64,000 bases of DNA, taken from positions 24,194,900-24,258,899 of the forward strand of contig OY365806.1 of the NCBI GenBank assembly GCA_959347315.1. Reading direction: 5' to 3'. This document shows positions 46,827 through 59,693 of this stretch, in pieces. The position numbers were made by a program, and so were the translations under genes. Origin of the DNA: Bimastos eiseni. Taxonomy: Eukaryota > Annelida > Clitellata > Crassiclitellata > Lumbricidae. Under the pieces are notes generated by a model. It was not told the DNA's origin. It did not search any database and saw nothing but the letters and a program-made list of their open reading frames with translations. The number at the start of each line of letters is the position of its first letter. Positions within the stretch are counted from its first letter, which is position 1.

Positions 46827-47879
46827 AAAGGAAAACTTTACGACGAAAGTAGGAAGCAGATAGGTAATAATATAGTGAATCGCACGAGGCGAAGGAAAGG
46901 TAGAGGAGGTGGAAGTTGAAGAAGATAAGGGAAGAGATGTAACGAAAGAGGAGGCAGCAGTATCTGGTTAATGGATCGATGCGCTGCATTAGTCATTTCA
47001 GATACATGATTAAAGCGCAACATAATTAAACCCGTAGGCTTTGATTTTAGTCGTGCAAACAACCGTTTCACAGTATCAATAATAAACGCATTAATGTAAA
47101 ACTTAAAAATTCTTGTCATTTGAATTCATTTGCTGCGAAGACAGAATTCTTTGAAAATGTGATTGATGTTGACACAAAGAAAGTTTAGCTCATCGTAAAA
47201 CGAAGAAATGCCGAGACGAGACGATTGTCTCAACAGACACATGCTTTGTTCGCTGTGTTTCGCCCGGCCTAACACAGGATTATTTCAACCACATGTAGAC
47301 CACAGTCCCACCTCTCGTTGGTCCAATAGGACTGTGAACAGGATATGGAACAATCTGAGCTGCATTGAAATCAGATGGGTTGAATAGATTTCAATCTATG
47401 TTGACGAAAACATAAAAGATGAAGGAAATAAAAAGCGAAATGACACAGAAGAAAAAGGACGAAGACATAATAAGGGAATGACTTAATAGAAGTCCTGTAG
47501 TTGATTATAGATTAAGCTAGTTAACGAGTCGCACATTGAGCATTGAAGCAATCCTCTGTAGCTTTTTAGTCGGTCTATGATTTAGTCGGCGTCAGTTTTA
47601 TCCTGTATTCAGGTAGGCATGCAGACAGATAGTCCAAAAGTCCAACAGTCAGGCAGACTGTTGTAAGCAGTCAGAAGCAAGAATTAAGGGATGAAGGCAG
47701 GCGAGCCGACAGGAAAGCTGACAAGCAGGATGTCAGCAATAAACCGGGTTGGATAAGCGGAAATCAGTTCGCGAAGGTACTTGGGCTGGGAATATTGTAC
47801 GGTATGGATTTGTAGGCTATAGTGACAGGACTTTGAAATGGATTAGCTCCATTGCTCCATTAGCTCCGGGATTTTTAGC

Positions 47880-48440
47880 CAATAGACTGTTTTGAGTATG
47901 TAGCTATACATGACGCTGATTTTCAGGAGCGTTCTATTGACAGCTAGGTTTTGTGATGGCATCCATTGAGATATTTGGCTGGTCTCGAGAATAAATGTGA
48001 GATGAAGTTAAAAAAAGAGGTGAAGGGTATGTAGAGTTGAGTGTCATCTGCGTATACTGTATATCCAGTTCTGAAGAGAGGACAATTTCAAAAGATGGCT
48101 TGGTTGCATAATATACAGGATGAAGAGGTTTGAACCAAAGACGAAACCTTGAGGAACAGCAAGGAACTACTTTGGCTGGAGGCTTCAACAAAGATGGGTC
48201 TGGAAGACAAGTGGGTCTGGAACAAGAGTAGAGCAGTGTCAGTTACGCTAATCCAAGGAGATAGTCGATGAAGTAGCAGATTGTGATCAATGGTGTCGAA
48301 TGCGGCAGAGATGTTGAGGAGACAGATTGCTGATGGTTGCCGACGGCTGAGACCAGTTTATTGTAAAAAGAGGCAAGTATAGAGTCTCTGTGAAGTGGTG
48401 TTTAGTGAAACAAGAAACTGGTGGGGGTCGATGAGTGAAT
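47880..48440 (-). pseudogene. CR1/L2-like LINE reverse transcriptase fragment
   Basis: On the minus strand, in shifting frames: KHHFTETLY (48410), LLNISAAFDTIDHNLLLHRL (about 48260-48325), VPQGFVFGSNLFILY (48110-48155) and VYADDTQLYIP (48025-48057). These are the standard RT blocks: HHSTET, DLSAAFDTIDH, GVPQGSVLGP and the YADD catalytic motif. YADD is intact, but the frame is broken at several points. Confidence 0.8.
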
Positions 48441-48830
48441 TGGAAGGTGCGGGAGGGGAAGAGGAAGAAGGAGAGAGAGGAAGCGACGAGTGGGCGATTG
48501 TTTAAATAGCGGGTGTCTGTTACAATGTCGTCGTCGTCGTCATCGTCGTCGTCTGGTGTTTGTCGTGCTTTGAGTGTGTCATATCGCGATGTCGTTGTAG
48601 TCTTTCGTTGGTGGCGAAGACTGAGATCTGAGTCAACAACATAGTAGTCATTCGCCGAATGAAATGAACGAGCATTCGGTTCCATCTCGGAATCAAACAC
48701 AACTAAAAGCAGCAATCGTTCAATTCCACCCCAGTATCATACACGATTTAGCGGAGCAAGTGCTCAGTTCCATCCGATAATCAAATATTGCTGCAAGAAC
48801 TATTGCACTATATTAAAAAACTAGTTGGGG

Positions 48831-49322
48831 AACCCGGCGTTGCACACGTTGAGACAGGATTTTGGCCCTGGAGAGCAGGAAGACGGAGTCCGCGGGCTTC
48901 ACCAACCCGTCTACTGAGTGTTCCAGAGCGAACGGAGAAGGTTTCGAGTCAATAACTGTACAAATGTGCAAATGCATAAACGGACAGATAGACTGTATAC
49001 CTAGTATACCTGTACGATATCTGCCAAACCGTTCATTGATTCATGATGGTGTAAAAGAAGAAGCGGGATGACAGACAGATATCACGTGTTTCGTCGATAA
49101 GCTCCTGGCGATTGAGAAGGACACTTTCCTTGAGAGGGTCTTGAGAGAGGCTTTTGGCCCAAGAGACCAGGAAGAGGGTGGTCGCGGGATTCACCAACCC
49201 CTCGGCTGCGTGTCCCAGGTATTCTGCGAGCCAACGGCGAAGTTTTCGAGTCAATAACTTTAAAACTCTGCAAATGCATAGCCGGACATACGCACAGAAT
49301 CTTCCTTTTGTATATAGAGACA
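48831..49322. repeat. dispersed repeat with an internal duplication, copy B
   Basis: Subunits begin GAGACAGGATTTTGGCCCTG (48851) and GAGAGAGGCTTTTGGCCC (49144), separated by ACAGATATCACGTG. Same order as the copy at 15862-16440. It is preceded by ACTAGTTGGGGAACCCGGCG. Confidence 0.6.
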
Positions 49323-49410
49323 TGATAAAGAGCAAATGAAAAATCGCAAGGAAACAATGCGGAGGAATGAGTGGATGGAAGGCAGATTTTATTTATTTAT
49401 TTATTCTGAA

Positions 49411-49620
49411 ATTCGATAACGCCCTTCTTCCAACATTTTTTTACTCAGAAGTGCACACACGCCTCGACGGCGCAATTGCAGTTGTACTGCAGAGCAATTG
49501 TGCGCGAAGGACTTGCTCAAGGTTCATACATAGTGACTCTCCGGACGATGGTCGAACCCGCTCACGCGGCGCACACTGAGCGTTACGGGCCGACCGCTCT
49601 AACCAATCGGCTACTGTGCC
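49411..49620 (-). repeat. tRNA-derived SINE, copy 3 (most complete)
   Basis: The minus strand reads GGTTAGAGCGGTCGGCCCGT in the head and GAGCGGGTTCGACCATCGTC at the B box. A body shared with the other two copies follows, ending in an (AATA)n-like tail at 49388-49407. Confidence 0.75.
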
Positions 49621-49805
49621 ATACATATACACAATGAGAGGCTGATGGGTGGATGAATGGATGAATAAACGGATGTAAAAACATATAGACAGATCGACGT
49701 AGATTGATAGATAAACATACAGATGGATGGATGGACGGACGGGTGGTGGATAGATAGCTTGTAGCGGCATGGCTTCGTTACGGCACTCTAGAAATTGTCC
49801 GTTTT

Positions 49806-49808
<3 letters not shown>

Positions 49809-49874
<66 letters not shown>

Positions 49875-49875
49875 G
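49809..49875. repeat. (AAT)n microsatellite
   Basis: About 22 perfect AAT units. Confidence 0.97.
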
Positions 49876-50595
49876 ATAATGCAACTGTATATTATGGTTA
49901 CCAACGCCCATGTTTTCTATAGGGAACAGTTGTAGCTAATATACACATGTACGTGAACTTATGTAATAATATGTGAGTGCATTTGTTGGCCTTTAAAGAC
50001 TTGTTCGTTGCTTCATCGTTCATACATGAATGAATTGTGTCTGTGAGAGACTTCCATCAACAAAATTGGACTCGATGACCTGGCGATGGAGCGGGTGGAA
50101 GCGGAGACGGGTATAGACAAGGTGGAGATGTGAAGTGGAGTTGAAGTGCGGCACTTAAACGGTGCTCATCGCAGCCATGAGAAAGGCGAGAGGATTTTCT
50201 GCGTGGGGGACACTGCTCTGGTCTGATCCATTATTGGCCAATGCCTTTACATTCCGTTAGAACGAAGACTTCATTTGACAGACGCATGACGCGCCATCTA
50301 AAGGCAATTCGATCACTTTAGACTCGGATGCTGCTGCTGCTGCTGCTGCTGACGACTGCTTCTTGTTTCTATGAGTCGATTCTAGTCGTCGTTCTTCAGC
50401 CTCATTCATTATATGTCTGTCCATCATTGTTTGTCTGTCTGTCCATCATTGTCTGTCAGTCTTAGTGTGGGTGTGGATTAATCGTCTGAACTGCAGCTGA
50501 TTTAGTTCGATTGGTCAATCGGTGATCAATGGCTTAGACAGATGATCCTGCTAATAATCGAGATTTACTTCAGTCATAGGACGAAGGAAACCGTC

Positions 50596-50960
50596 CATCT
50601 ATCTGTTTATCCATCTATCCATCCATTCATTCATCCATCCATCCACCTATCCATCCATCCATCCATCTACCCATCCATCCATCCATCCATCCATCCATCC
50701 ATCCATCTATCCATCCATTCAATCATCCATCCATCCACCTATCCATCCATCAATCTACCCATCCATCCATCCATCCATCCATCCATCTATCCGTCCACCC
50801 ATTCATCCATCCATCCACCCATCCACCAATCCACCCATCCATCCGTCAATCAATCTATTTGTTCATCCATCAATCAATTCGTGAGTCAATCAATTCGTGA
50901 GTCCATCCATCTCTTAATCCATCCATCAATCCATCTATTCATTCATTTGTCCGTCCGACT
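50596..50960. repeat. degenerate (ATCC)n microsatellite
   Basis: CATCCATC units with substitutions, becoming AATC-rich toward 50900. The long + frame (Ile-His-Pro-Ser) is a repeat artefact. Confidence 0.95.
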
Positions 50961-51436
50961 GAATCTATTAGTCCTTAAGTGCCAATTCGTTGCGTTGACT
51001 GCATTCGTTTGAATTGACAGGCGATTCGCATCTCTAAACAGCTCCTACAAAGCACCGTCCATTGTCTGTCAATGAGTTGGAGCTTTAAGCAGAGACTGAC
51101 AATGGTTGGGAAAAAATAAGACAGGCAGAAGAAACGATACGGAGGGAGCTATGAAGGCAGATAGAAAGCCAAAAAGGAGATGAGAATGGAAGTTGGGATA
51201 TATGGGCATTTATACAGAGAGGGAGTATGACAAGTGACAGAGAGGATAGAAAGGCCGAAGGCTGAACAGAAACGGCGTTTCATTTTGTTCCCAAACGGTC
51301 GTATTTAGGGTAATTCAATGGGACTAGAGAGTGTCGCGTATGACGCCGCTTGATGACTTGAACAGGGTAATGCCTCTGCGGTTGGAGGTGATGTGGAGGT
51401 GATGGAGGTGAACTGTTGATGACCGGTGAACTAAAC

Positions 51437-51476
51437 GCTGCTGCTGCAGCTGCTGCAGCTGCTGCAGCTGCTGCTA
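51437..51476. repeat. (GCTGCA)-type triplet repeat
   Basis: About 13 GCT or GCA codons, a short Ala-coding triplet tract. A related (TGC)n run is at 50330-50350. No gene around it. Confidence 0.9.
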
Positions 51477-52139
51477 TGTATACGTCTGTTGGTGGCCACA
51501 AGAGGTCATTCACTTGTCCTGCTTCCTGTCATCAACAGTTCACTAATGAAACAATGAATACATTATTCAAAACTGAATATATACATACAGGCGAGTGTGT
51601 ATGAGCACAGACATATATACTATATAAATATATACATGTGTTATTTGTATATACATATACATATATATATGTTCATATATATATATATTCATATATGTCT
51701 GTAAGTGCTTGGTGAGCATGAGCAGAAAATAAATATTTTTGAATGTGGCTAGTGACCACGATGTATAGTCATAAGCCAGACGTTCATTTTCATGCCATGC
51801 TAAACTCTTTTGAATCTGTCTTCTCCGTCATTTGTGGCGAAATTGAATAGTTTGAAACAATTCTGACTCGAATCAATGCAATTAGACTTTGGTCCTTCAT
51901 GGAATGCGCGTCTGTACATTCACAGTATTAATTAAATATTTTTACAGCCAATATTACTTAATGTCGAATGGAAATTTGATGTCTGTATGTTGGAACCGAT
52001 TGATTGTACGTTCGTTCAGCGATGTTCGTAATTGTAATCTGAAAACTTCCAAAGCGCCACTCGTAAGCTAAACAACGGGCACCAGCTTATTTACGAAAGA
52101 CTGAGACAGAAGGACGTTTCAGAGGAGCGTATTAGTTAG

Positions 52140-52440
52140 AGGGTGAAGAGTTCTTGAAGATAATTATGATGAAGTATTGTATGGAGCAGTTGAAGTTATT
52201 CGTTAGTGATAGTACTTTCAATTGAAAAATTGCTCGGGGTGGTAACCAGTACAATGACTCAAGGTCTTTATGGATTTGACGGTGCTTGGTCATTCGGGGG
52301 ACGAAACGAGCTAGTGAGTTTTGGATTGGCGAGGCGACAGAGACAGAATACCTGTACAGAGAAAAAAGTTGTGTGACTTAAGTCTCCTTGAAGTGGTGTT
52401 TTGCGAAGTAAGATTGGTGGCAATAGAGGAATTACTCGTG
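52140..52440 (-). pseudogene. CR1/L2-like LINE fragment, internally deleted
   Basis: The minus strand encodes FAKHHFKET (52390-52415), like the RT-start HHSTET block. It then encodes IQNSLARFVPR and LESLYWLPPRAIFQLKVL (about 52205-52330), like the QNAAARL and LHWLP..RI.FK blocks from the RT end. The catalytic middle is missing. Confidence 0.65.
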
Positions 52441-54010
52441 AAAAGGTAATAATATTTGCTTGGTTTTTATGAGTTTATTAACCAAAGGTTGAAATTATTC
52501 CTCAATTTAAAAAAATGAGTTTTAAAGTGAAAAATTCATCTCCTAAAAGTCAGGTCTTGTTCCAGGTTTCACTATGTGGCGCTGGACACAGATTGAAAGA
52601 CAGTTGGAAAAGGGAGAAGGATTTCAAAAGCAACGGTTCTTTGCAGCAGCCAACATATTGTCATCATTATTGTTATTATTCTTGTTGTTGTTTTTGATGA
52701 TGAAGTTATAATCATTATTACTAAAACGAATCTTTGATGTAGCCTATAATCTGCGAACGTTGTTCTCACACTTCAGCATTTAGTTCAGTTCGCACTGCAT
52801 TGCTCCTCGGTGATAAAAATTCTGACTGAAGCAAAGTTTACAACTTTGTAAAGTATATCATTGGGGATATAAGAAAATTGTCTTAAATGAGCTGTGACAG
52901 AGAAGCAACGCCCCAAACAGCGACATAAATTCAGACGAGACTGACTATGAATCCACAACTTCAGGAAAACACGAATTGAAGCTCTGCCTGTTACCTAACT
53001 CGCAACATTTGCACTGACAACTGACGTCACCTTTGAAAGAAGTTCATTCCAATGGTGGTATATAAATATACGTTTTTTAATTTGAAATTAGAACCCGGAC
53101 CGCGTACATCTGCTTCAGGCTTGCATTGGCTTGCTAGCAATTCTTGTTGCACCATGAAAGTGAATGAGGCCGATGCTTATCCAATAACTCAACGAGGTCA
53201 GGATGATGAATAGAGACGGACAGGCCAGGTTGGATAGAAGGACGACGGGGCAGATGGACGAGTAGAATTAGAGAGACTAAGGGAGACAGAGATGATGGTG
53301 CCTGCAGAGGAGAGTGTGGTGGTGGTGGTGATGGTGGTGTTCAGTGAGATTTGTTTCCATACAAACGGACGTGGAGTGCAGCTGCGAGTGTGATTTGGGA
53401 CGGACTGTGGTGCATTAGATAATTAACTCATATTAGGATTTACATTATCTTAATATCAAACGCCGGGCGTTTTGCATCAGTCCAAACGAACGAATGAATT
53501 AGCCAATGATTGTTTGCAATCATTAATATCTATATCGGAGCAATTTTGCGGTTGAATATTTTACACAATATTCATAGAGACCTACTAGATCCATGTTATA
53601 TCTATTCATTCTTTAAGTAAAGCAAATGATAGTATCGTATCGCGCCGTGTCTGATAATTTATAAAGCGATTCTAACAGTATTAGCTATTGAGAAACCATC
53701 AGCCCCGAGGAAATTAGAAATAAGCCTACTTCAGGCAATGGGAATGAGGGTGGACCTCGGACAACAGTCTTATTACGGATTACGGGGTTGGTCATTCCAC
53801 ATACTATAAGGGCACAAGACGGCAACGCACGGTGCTGTGTGTCTGGATCATAGCAGTCCTCGCCTTGGAAATAGGATGTCAAGTTGATCAGCAGACCGGA
53901 GTGAGCGGAAAGAGACAGTAGACAGAGGTTTGCGCATAACAATGATATTTTAAGCTAATCCTGAATTGGATACGAGAGGCAACGGGAAGGCAGTATAGGA
54001 CATCAGTCAT
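52441..54010. other. region without recognised gene
   Basis: AT-rich, with a short (GGT)n run at 53318-53340. I see no coding signal or named repeat. Confidence 0.4.
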
Positions 54011-54023
54011 GCAGGTAGAAATA

Positions 54024-54390
54024 CATATATACATACATACATACATACATACATACATACATACATACATACATACATACATACATACATACATACATAC
54101 ATACATACATACATACATACATACATACATACATACATACATACATACATACATACATACATACATACATACATACGTACATATATACATTCATACATGC
54201 TTACATACAAAAAACATATATACATACGTACATACATACATACATATATACATACATGCATACATACATACATACGTACATATATACATTCATACATGCT
54301 TACATACAAAAAACATATATACATACGTACATACATACATACATATATACATACGTACGTACATACAAAAATACATACATACATACATAC
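54024..54390. repeat. (ACAT)n microsatellite with a higher-order duplication
   Basis: Pure ACAT at 54024-54174, then a block of about 115 bases (ATACGTACATATATACATTC ... CATACAAAAAACATATATAC) that occurs twice, at 54172-54285 and 54270-54365. Confidence 0.95.
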
Positions 54391-54894
54391 CATATATATG
54401 TATATATACATTATATATATATGATATATATACATATCTCTGAATGGGAAACTGTTATTGCAATAATTCGTATCCTGTACCACTATGCAAATACATCCAG
54501 ACAATCCAAATATTTTCTGAGGAAAGCAATCGCAGATATGGGCATATAATTTTTTTATTATTTTTATAATATGACATATTGCTTTTGTCATCAACGATTA
54601 TCGATGAATGAGTCTGCTTAGATCAATGTCATCGTTTCATTGTCTTATTAGAAATTAAAAACATAAAATCACAAGGATGATGATGATGATGCTGCTGCTG
54701 CTGTGATGATGATGATGATGATGGTGATGATGACAATAGCGACTGATGCAATGCTACGGAATCTAAGGAAGTGGAATGGAAGGAGATGGATATGAAATCT
54801 GCAATCTACCTCCTACGCAAAGCAAACCCAAATGAGGGAAGAAATGTGAGTATGTCATACAAGAAGCCTATAGTAGTAGACCTACAATGCAGGA

Positions 54895-55205
54895 AGCGTC
54901 AACACAGAAAATAACACAAGAAAAAAGGAGGATGAGAGAAGAAGAATGAAACAGCGAGGGATGATGAGAAAGACGTAAAGAAAAAGAAAGACGCAAATAC
55001 GATGATCGGAACGAGACGAGGAATTGAGTAGACAGAAGAAGAAGAAAAAATGGAAATAGGAACAATAAAAGGAAGAGAAAGAGAAGAAGAGAGATGAATG
55101 AAAGATGAAAACGAAAGACACGAAGAAGAGACAGATGAAAGTTGCAGAGGAAAAGAAACCGAAAGCGAAGAAAAAAGAATAAGACGAGGAGACGAGGAAA
55201 GATGG
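54895..55205. repeat. purine-rich low-complexity tract
   Basis: About 310 bases with an overwhelming excess of A and G on + (GAAGAAGAA, GAGAGATGA). Minus-strand open frames here are pyrimidine artefacts. Confidence 0.85.
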
Positions 55206-57330
55206 ATTGAGCATATGAGGGTAAATGCCAACTCATGGTAGCATGGATGCATAAGCACCGATCATAGATGGAATTTAATTTTTTTCAATGGCAATGATAA
55301 TTATAACAATACAATTAGTAATAATGCTATTTTATGGCAATTCTAAATTTAAAAGTTTCTTTAACGTAAATTCTATCTTGACATTGGCTTAAAATCCTTT
55401 GGGGTGTTGGACCCTTAACTATGAGCTATCGTGAAAACGGTAACAAAAGTCGAACAATTGTTACGGATTAGTAACATTATTAAAACGCATGAATTTACGA
55501 ATAGGCCTAATGTGGCAACATTTCCTTAGATTCTGATATGAATTTGACCCCTCTGATTCAGAATGCCAGCCTCAGCACTGGCTCTGCATAATTAGTCTTC
55601 TAAATTCTCCGTCCGGACATTCTTTATATCTTGAAAGCTATAATAACTACAACAGGAATAGAATCAATTTGGTTAACTTACGCGTTAGCGTAGCAACAGT
55701 TGTGGAAAGAACACCGTGTGGCCGGGTGCAATCGGTGGCTGTGTCGAGATGGCGCTCACGGACTTTCTCTTCTGATGACTGCTCTACGATAGCAATAGAT
55801 GGTGTTGTATATTACTCGCTGCTGACGAGAAAGGACCCTGCTTTGTCTACTGATGAATTTTGCCTGTTTGTCTGTCTGTCTGTCCGTCCACCTGTCTGTC
55901 TGTCGCAGTCTTTCTGTGTTGCTGTTCTTTTCCCTCCAACTAGTCAGACAATCGGCGTCCCTCTTTATATAGCGGTCAATCCTCGTCGGTGATTGGTCTC
56001 TTCCGAAGTAGGCAAAGCAGCGGCTAGTTGATGGATGGTCCAATAGAGTTGTGTGTATGGGTGTAGGTGTACAGTCTATAGACAGGTCGCTACGGTCTTC
56101 TGTTTTGTTGCCATACAGCGTGGATTTTCGTGCTTATAACGAAAGCTACGTGGCGCTTTATGTGTACACAACGCTATTTAATGTCGCAATCTTAAGAGGC
56201 AAAACCCGTTCCACGGGCGATGTCGTAACCATAGTTTTGGGATCAGCTCATAGCCTGAACTCTTCACCCAATTTTCTAGAGATTGGATTTGCTAAACCTG
56301 TTATTTGTAATGACAACGGGTTTATGGGGGTATGAAGCAGGGTAACTGGTACGCTACAGTGTTTGACTGTAAAGGCGGAGCTTTGAGCCTCCCCGAGACG
56401 GGTCAATGCAATCATGAAACATCTTCATTTTGAGATTGTACGGCAACTATAATAGACATGTAGTTGCGAACTTTCGATAATTATCTGGAACTACTTTGTG
56501 GAATGTAAGTCGAGAACGGCTGAGATCCGTTCGGCTGATCTGTCTTTAGCTTATCCGTTAATTATTGTCATTGACTGACAACTTTAAATTAACTCATTTT
56601 CTGGGAGAAGTGTTAGCGATTTCACTAGATATAATCTCTAATTATTTCTCTTTGCTTTTGCTTCTTTTGCAAGTCTTACATTTTCTCACATTCCATTCGT
56701 TTGACTAGTCGTTCCTCGCATGACCCTCACTTGTCCCAGGCTTAAGCATGTTACCATGCTACAGTATCTTACTGACTAAATCAGTTTGTGACCAGCTGCT
56801 GTTGTTACTACTACTACTATTATCTCTTGAGGCTACTTTGGACATTTTCCACATTGCCAGGTAAAACTCTACAGCCAAACAGAGCTGACTGAATATCACT
56901 TTGGTTAATTATAGGCAATTAATACGGGCTGCAGAGCGCATAAGCGGGTTCATAAACGCATCAAACGGGAACTCGACACGTGCAGCACTAGACAATGTCT
57001 ATTAAAAACAGAAAACACTGGTTTAGGCTAAGCTAATTTGTCTGGTGTGTCAATCTCCATATTACTTGTGAATCCGCAGAGTGGCTGCATCTCATAGAAA
57101 TGCTAATGATACAGTTTTCGTTTAATTCCAAACTGTCAAACCGCAGTGGGCCTATTATTACAGACATGTATTAACGAATGATGACAGGTTATTACAGGAG
57201 ACAAATTTGAATGATCTGCGCCCCAGTGTCATATTCATTACTCTAGGCCAGGTCCTAGGTCCTAGTCCTAGGTCCCTAAGTTTTATATACCGAGGGCCGT
57301 TTAAGTGACACAGCGGGAGCTTGCGGGCCA
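55206..57330. other. region without recognised gene
   Basis: (TGTC)n run at 55866-55910, otherwise mixed sequence. The open frames at 55669-55992 and 56051-56335 show no motif or splice support that I trust. Confidence 0.4.
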
Positions 57331-57389
57331 CTGGGATACCATACGAGTGCTGGGATACCATACGAGTGCTGGGATACCATACGAGTGCC
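57331..57389. repeat. three tandem copies of a 21-bp unit (GATACCATACGAGTGCTGG)
   Basis: GATACCATACGAGTGCTGG recurs three times in a row, next to CCTAGGTCCTAG-type repeats at 57250-57275. Confidence 0.85.
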
Positions 57390-57842
57390 GATATCGCGAA
57401 GTTTTTAAATATAAGGCCTATTAGTACAAGGCTTACTTATATGCATGTAATAAAATTAAATAAACAGTAATGAAGTATTTGAATTTCAAACAAAAATGCA
57501 TAAGAATTTCGCAACTCATTAAATATTTGTTTTATTTATCTATTAATTTTATTCTAATCTAAAATGTTATTTGTCAATCCATTTGTAATAAAGTTAACAG
57601 TGAATGTTTTTGGAATTTAGCTTAGTATTTTTGGCAAATTGAATTCACTTCTTGGGATGAACGTCATATCATTTGGGAAGTTGAGAGTCCTCAGCAATTA
57701 TGGGCCTATTACAAAATAGAGGTTCAAAGTTTGTTGTTGCAATGCCCCAAAGTGACACGACACGCTGAGCAATGAGCATGTTGTCAAATAGTCGGATTTA
57801 TACGCCGAAACAGATAGGTTTTGACAAAGTTCAATCATTCTA

Positions 57843-58100
57843 TAGTGCATGAAATGAAGTTCGCTCCTCTGAACTTTCCTGAAAGTCTATCAATTCTAAT
57901 TGCAAATCAATTGGCGGAATCTCTGACTTACAAGTAAACGGATTCTGGCAAATGGGAAATGACTGTTTGCGACTGTTCAAAGAAACGTCTGGCAAATTCA
58001 GATGACAGGCGTCAATGAACTCGAAATATTTGTCAGAACGCAAAAGTTCAAGAACATTTTCAATGTACATTTTTATTCGATACAATGAATCTCTGTGCAA
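57843..58100 (-). pseudogene. hAT (Charlie/ZBED-like) transposase fragment
   Basis: The minus frame encodes SLNSRKQSFPICQNPFTCKS and IPPIDLQLELIDFQESSEER. This matches the block in GTF2IRD2/ZBED-type domesticated and native hAT transposases (NPF...P..LQLELIDLQ.S..LK..F). The frame ends at TAG and downstream frames are broken. A right-hand hAT-like terminus (ACCCCTG ending at 58597, i.e. CAGGGGTTGGCGTAGAGC on -) may belong to it. I could not find a matching left end or target duplication. Confidence 0.62.
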
Positions 58101-58609
58101 ACCGGAAAATGGGCTAAATTTTAGCCCTTCAGTTGTGTTTGCAGTAGCCTAACGATTACAAACGATCTCACACTCTCCACACCGTTGCACTTTCAGATTA
58201 AGTTCGTTCAAATGTGAAGTGATCGATGTCCACTAAAAACGTTGAATTGCACAACCATCCAACACATTTTATAGTTGAGCTGACCAGGTTTGTTCATTTT
58301 CCTTCAATTTTATTTTACTTTCGTTTTCTTTAATTTAGAAATTCATCGATTTTGCTTCTGAGATTAAAATTTTTTTAGTACTGCACCTCGGCTTAACCAT
58401 CGAACAGCTAAACTGGTAAAATGTTAATTGCTGCTAAAATAAGTATTTGGCTTCTGAAATAATAATGCGTTTGTCAAATTGGACATCTATAAAGGCTGAC
58501 TTGTATATTTTTTCTAAATTCAAAGATTCTACCGAGGGTCGCATTAGGTCTGCTTGAGGGCCTTACTTTGGAGATCTGTGCTCTACGCCAACCCCTGCGA
58601 TCTCCACCC

Positions 58610-59690
58610 AATTAAGGCGAATGAAACGAATGTGCTCATCTGTTGGCCACAGTAACAGAAACTGGTTGCGATTAGTTTACCCGACAGACACAGTTACACG
58701 ACTGTATAGGGTGATGCTTCCAGCTACACTCGAATCCCCTTCCGGAACCGACATTGTGTTTCCATAGTTCACATGCGCACTGAGCTTGTTGTAGGATGGT
58801 TGGGCGTATGCATGTACAGCTAAAATCCAACGAAGCATTTGCCATTCAAGCGCCTGTCGTTCGCTGTCCAGAAATACAAACCATCAAAGGAACAATGAAT
58901 CGCGCCGCCACAAAGCAACATATACAATAATTAGGCCTTGACTGATATATATATATATATACATTTTAAAGAATAATTATGCTGTTGGCTATAAGCCTAT
59001 GTCTGCGCATGCGCGCTTGCGCAGGTAATGACTAATAAAATTAATATACTCCGTTGTAAATGTCACGCTCCACTGACAAATTTAACAGTAGGCCTAGTGC
59101 TGCTAATGTACTTCATATATGCGGCTGAAAGGACTGCTTTGGCTTTTACGTGGGCTTGCATGGATGCGCATGTGCATGCATGAATGACCGCGAATTGACA
59201 TACACTCTCCCTCCTTCGTACTCAAACTCTTCAAAGCGGATCCTGCGATATGGTAGCAACAGAAAACAAACCAGCGTGTGTCTAATGGCTGATCGAGACA
59301 ATAATTACGTTCATGTATGACATTGTGGTCGATTTAACTGATACGGTGGCTGATTGGTTGTGGGCGAGTCAAGTGATGCGTGACGGGAGGGTTTAAGTTT
59401 CCCACGAAGCTGAGCAAGGACCTTTTTCAGCGCCATCGACTGATACTTAATTTCCAATAGACGATTGGTTCTTAGTAAACTATAGTAAACAGTGATTTTG
59501 CTTATGTACTATTATATAGGTGTAGGCAGTGAAACAAGATGATACTACGGAGATAGGAGACATTGAAATCCAGCACTGTCGATATTAGAGACTGGATCTA
59601 CACGAGCCGAACGTTCGCGAGAGGCAAATTCACCATCTTCACCGATTCCCTTACCGCTGCTGAGTCGGTAAAGTCACGCCGCTGTTAGTG
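58610..59690. other. region without recognised gene
   Basis: A short TA tract (58950-58965), otherwise mixed sequence. Nothing further supported. Confidence 0.35.
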
Positions 59691-59693
59691 GAA

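Noticed and set aside
46224..46919. 231-codon frame and antisense frames over (CATA)n
   Set aside because: Translation is Tyr-Ile-His-Thr or Cys-Met-Tyr-Val repeats produced by the microsatellite. The same applies at 54009-54594 and 50542-51012.
57220..58600. Complete hAT element spanning the transposase fragment
   Set aside because: A right terminus is plausible, but no matching left inverted repeat or 8-bp duplication was found.
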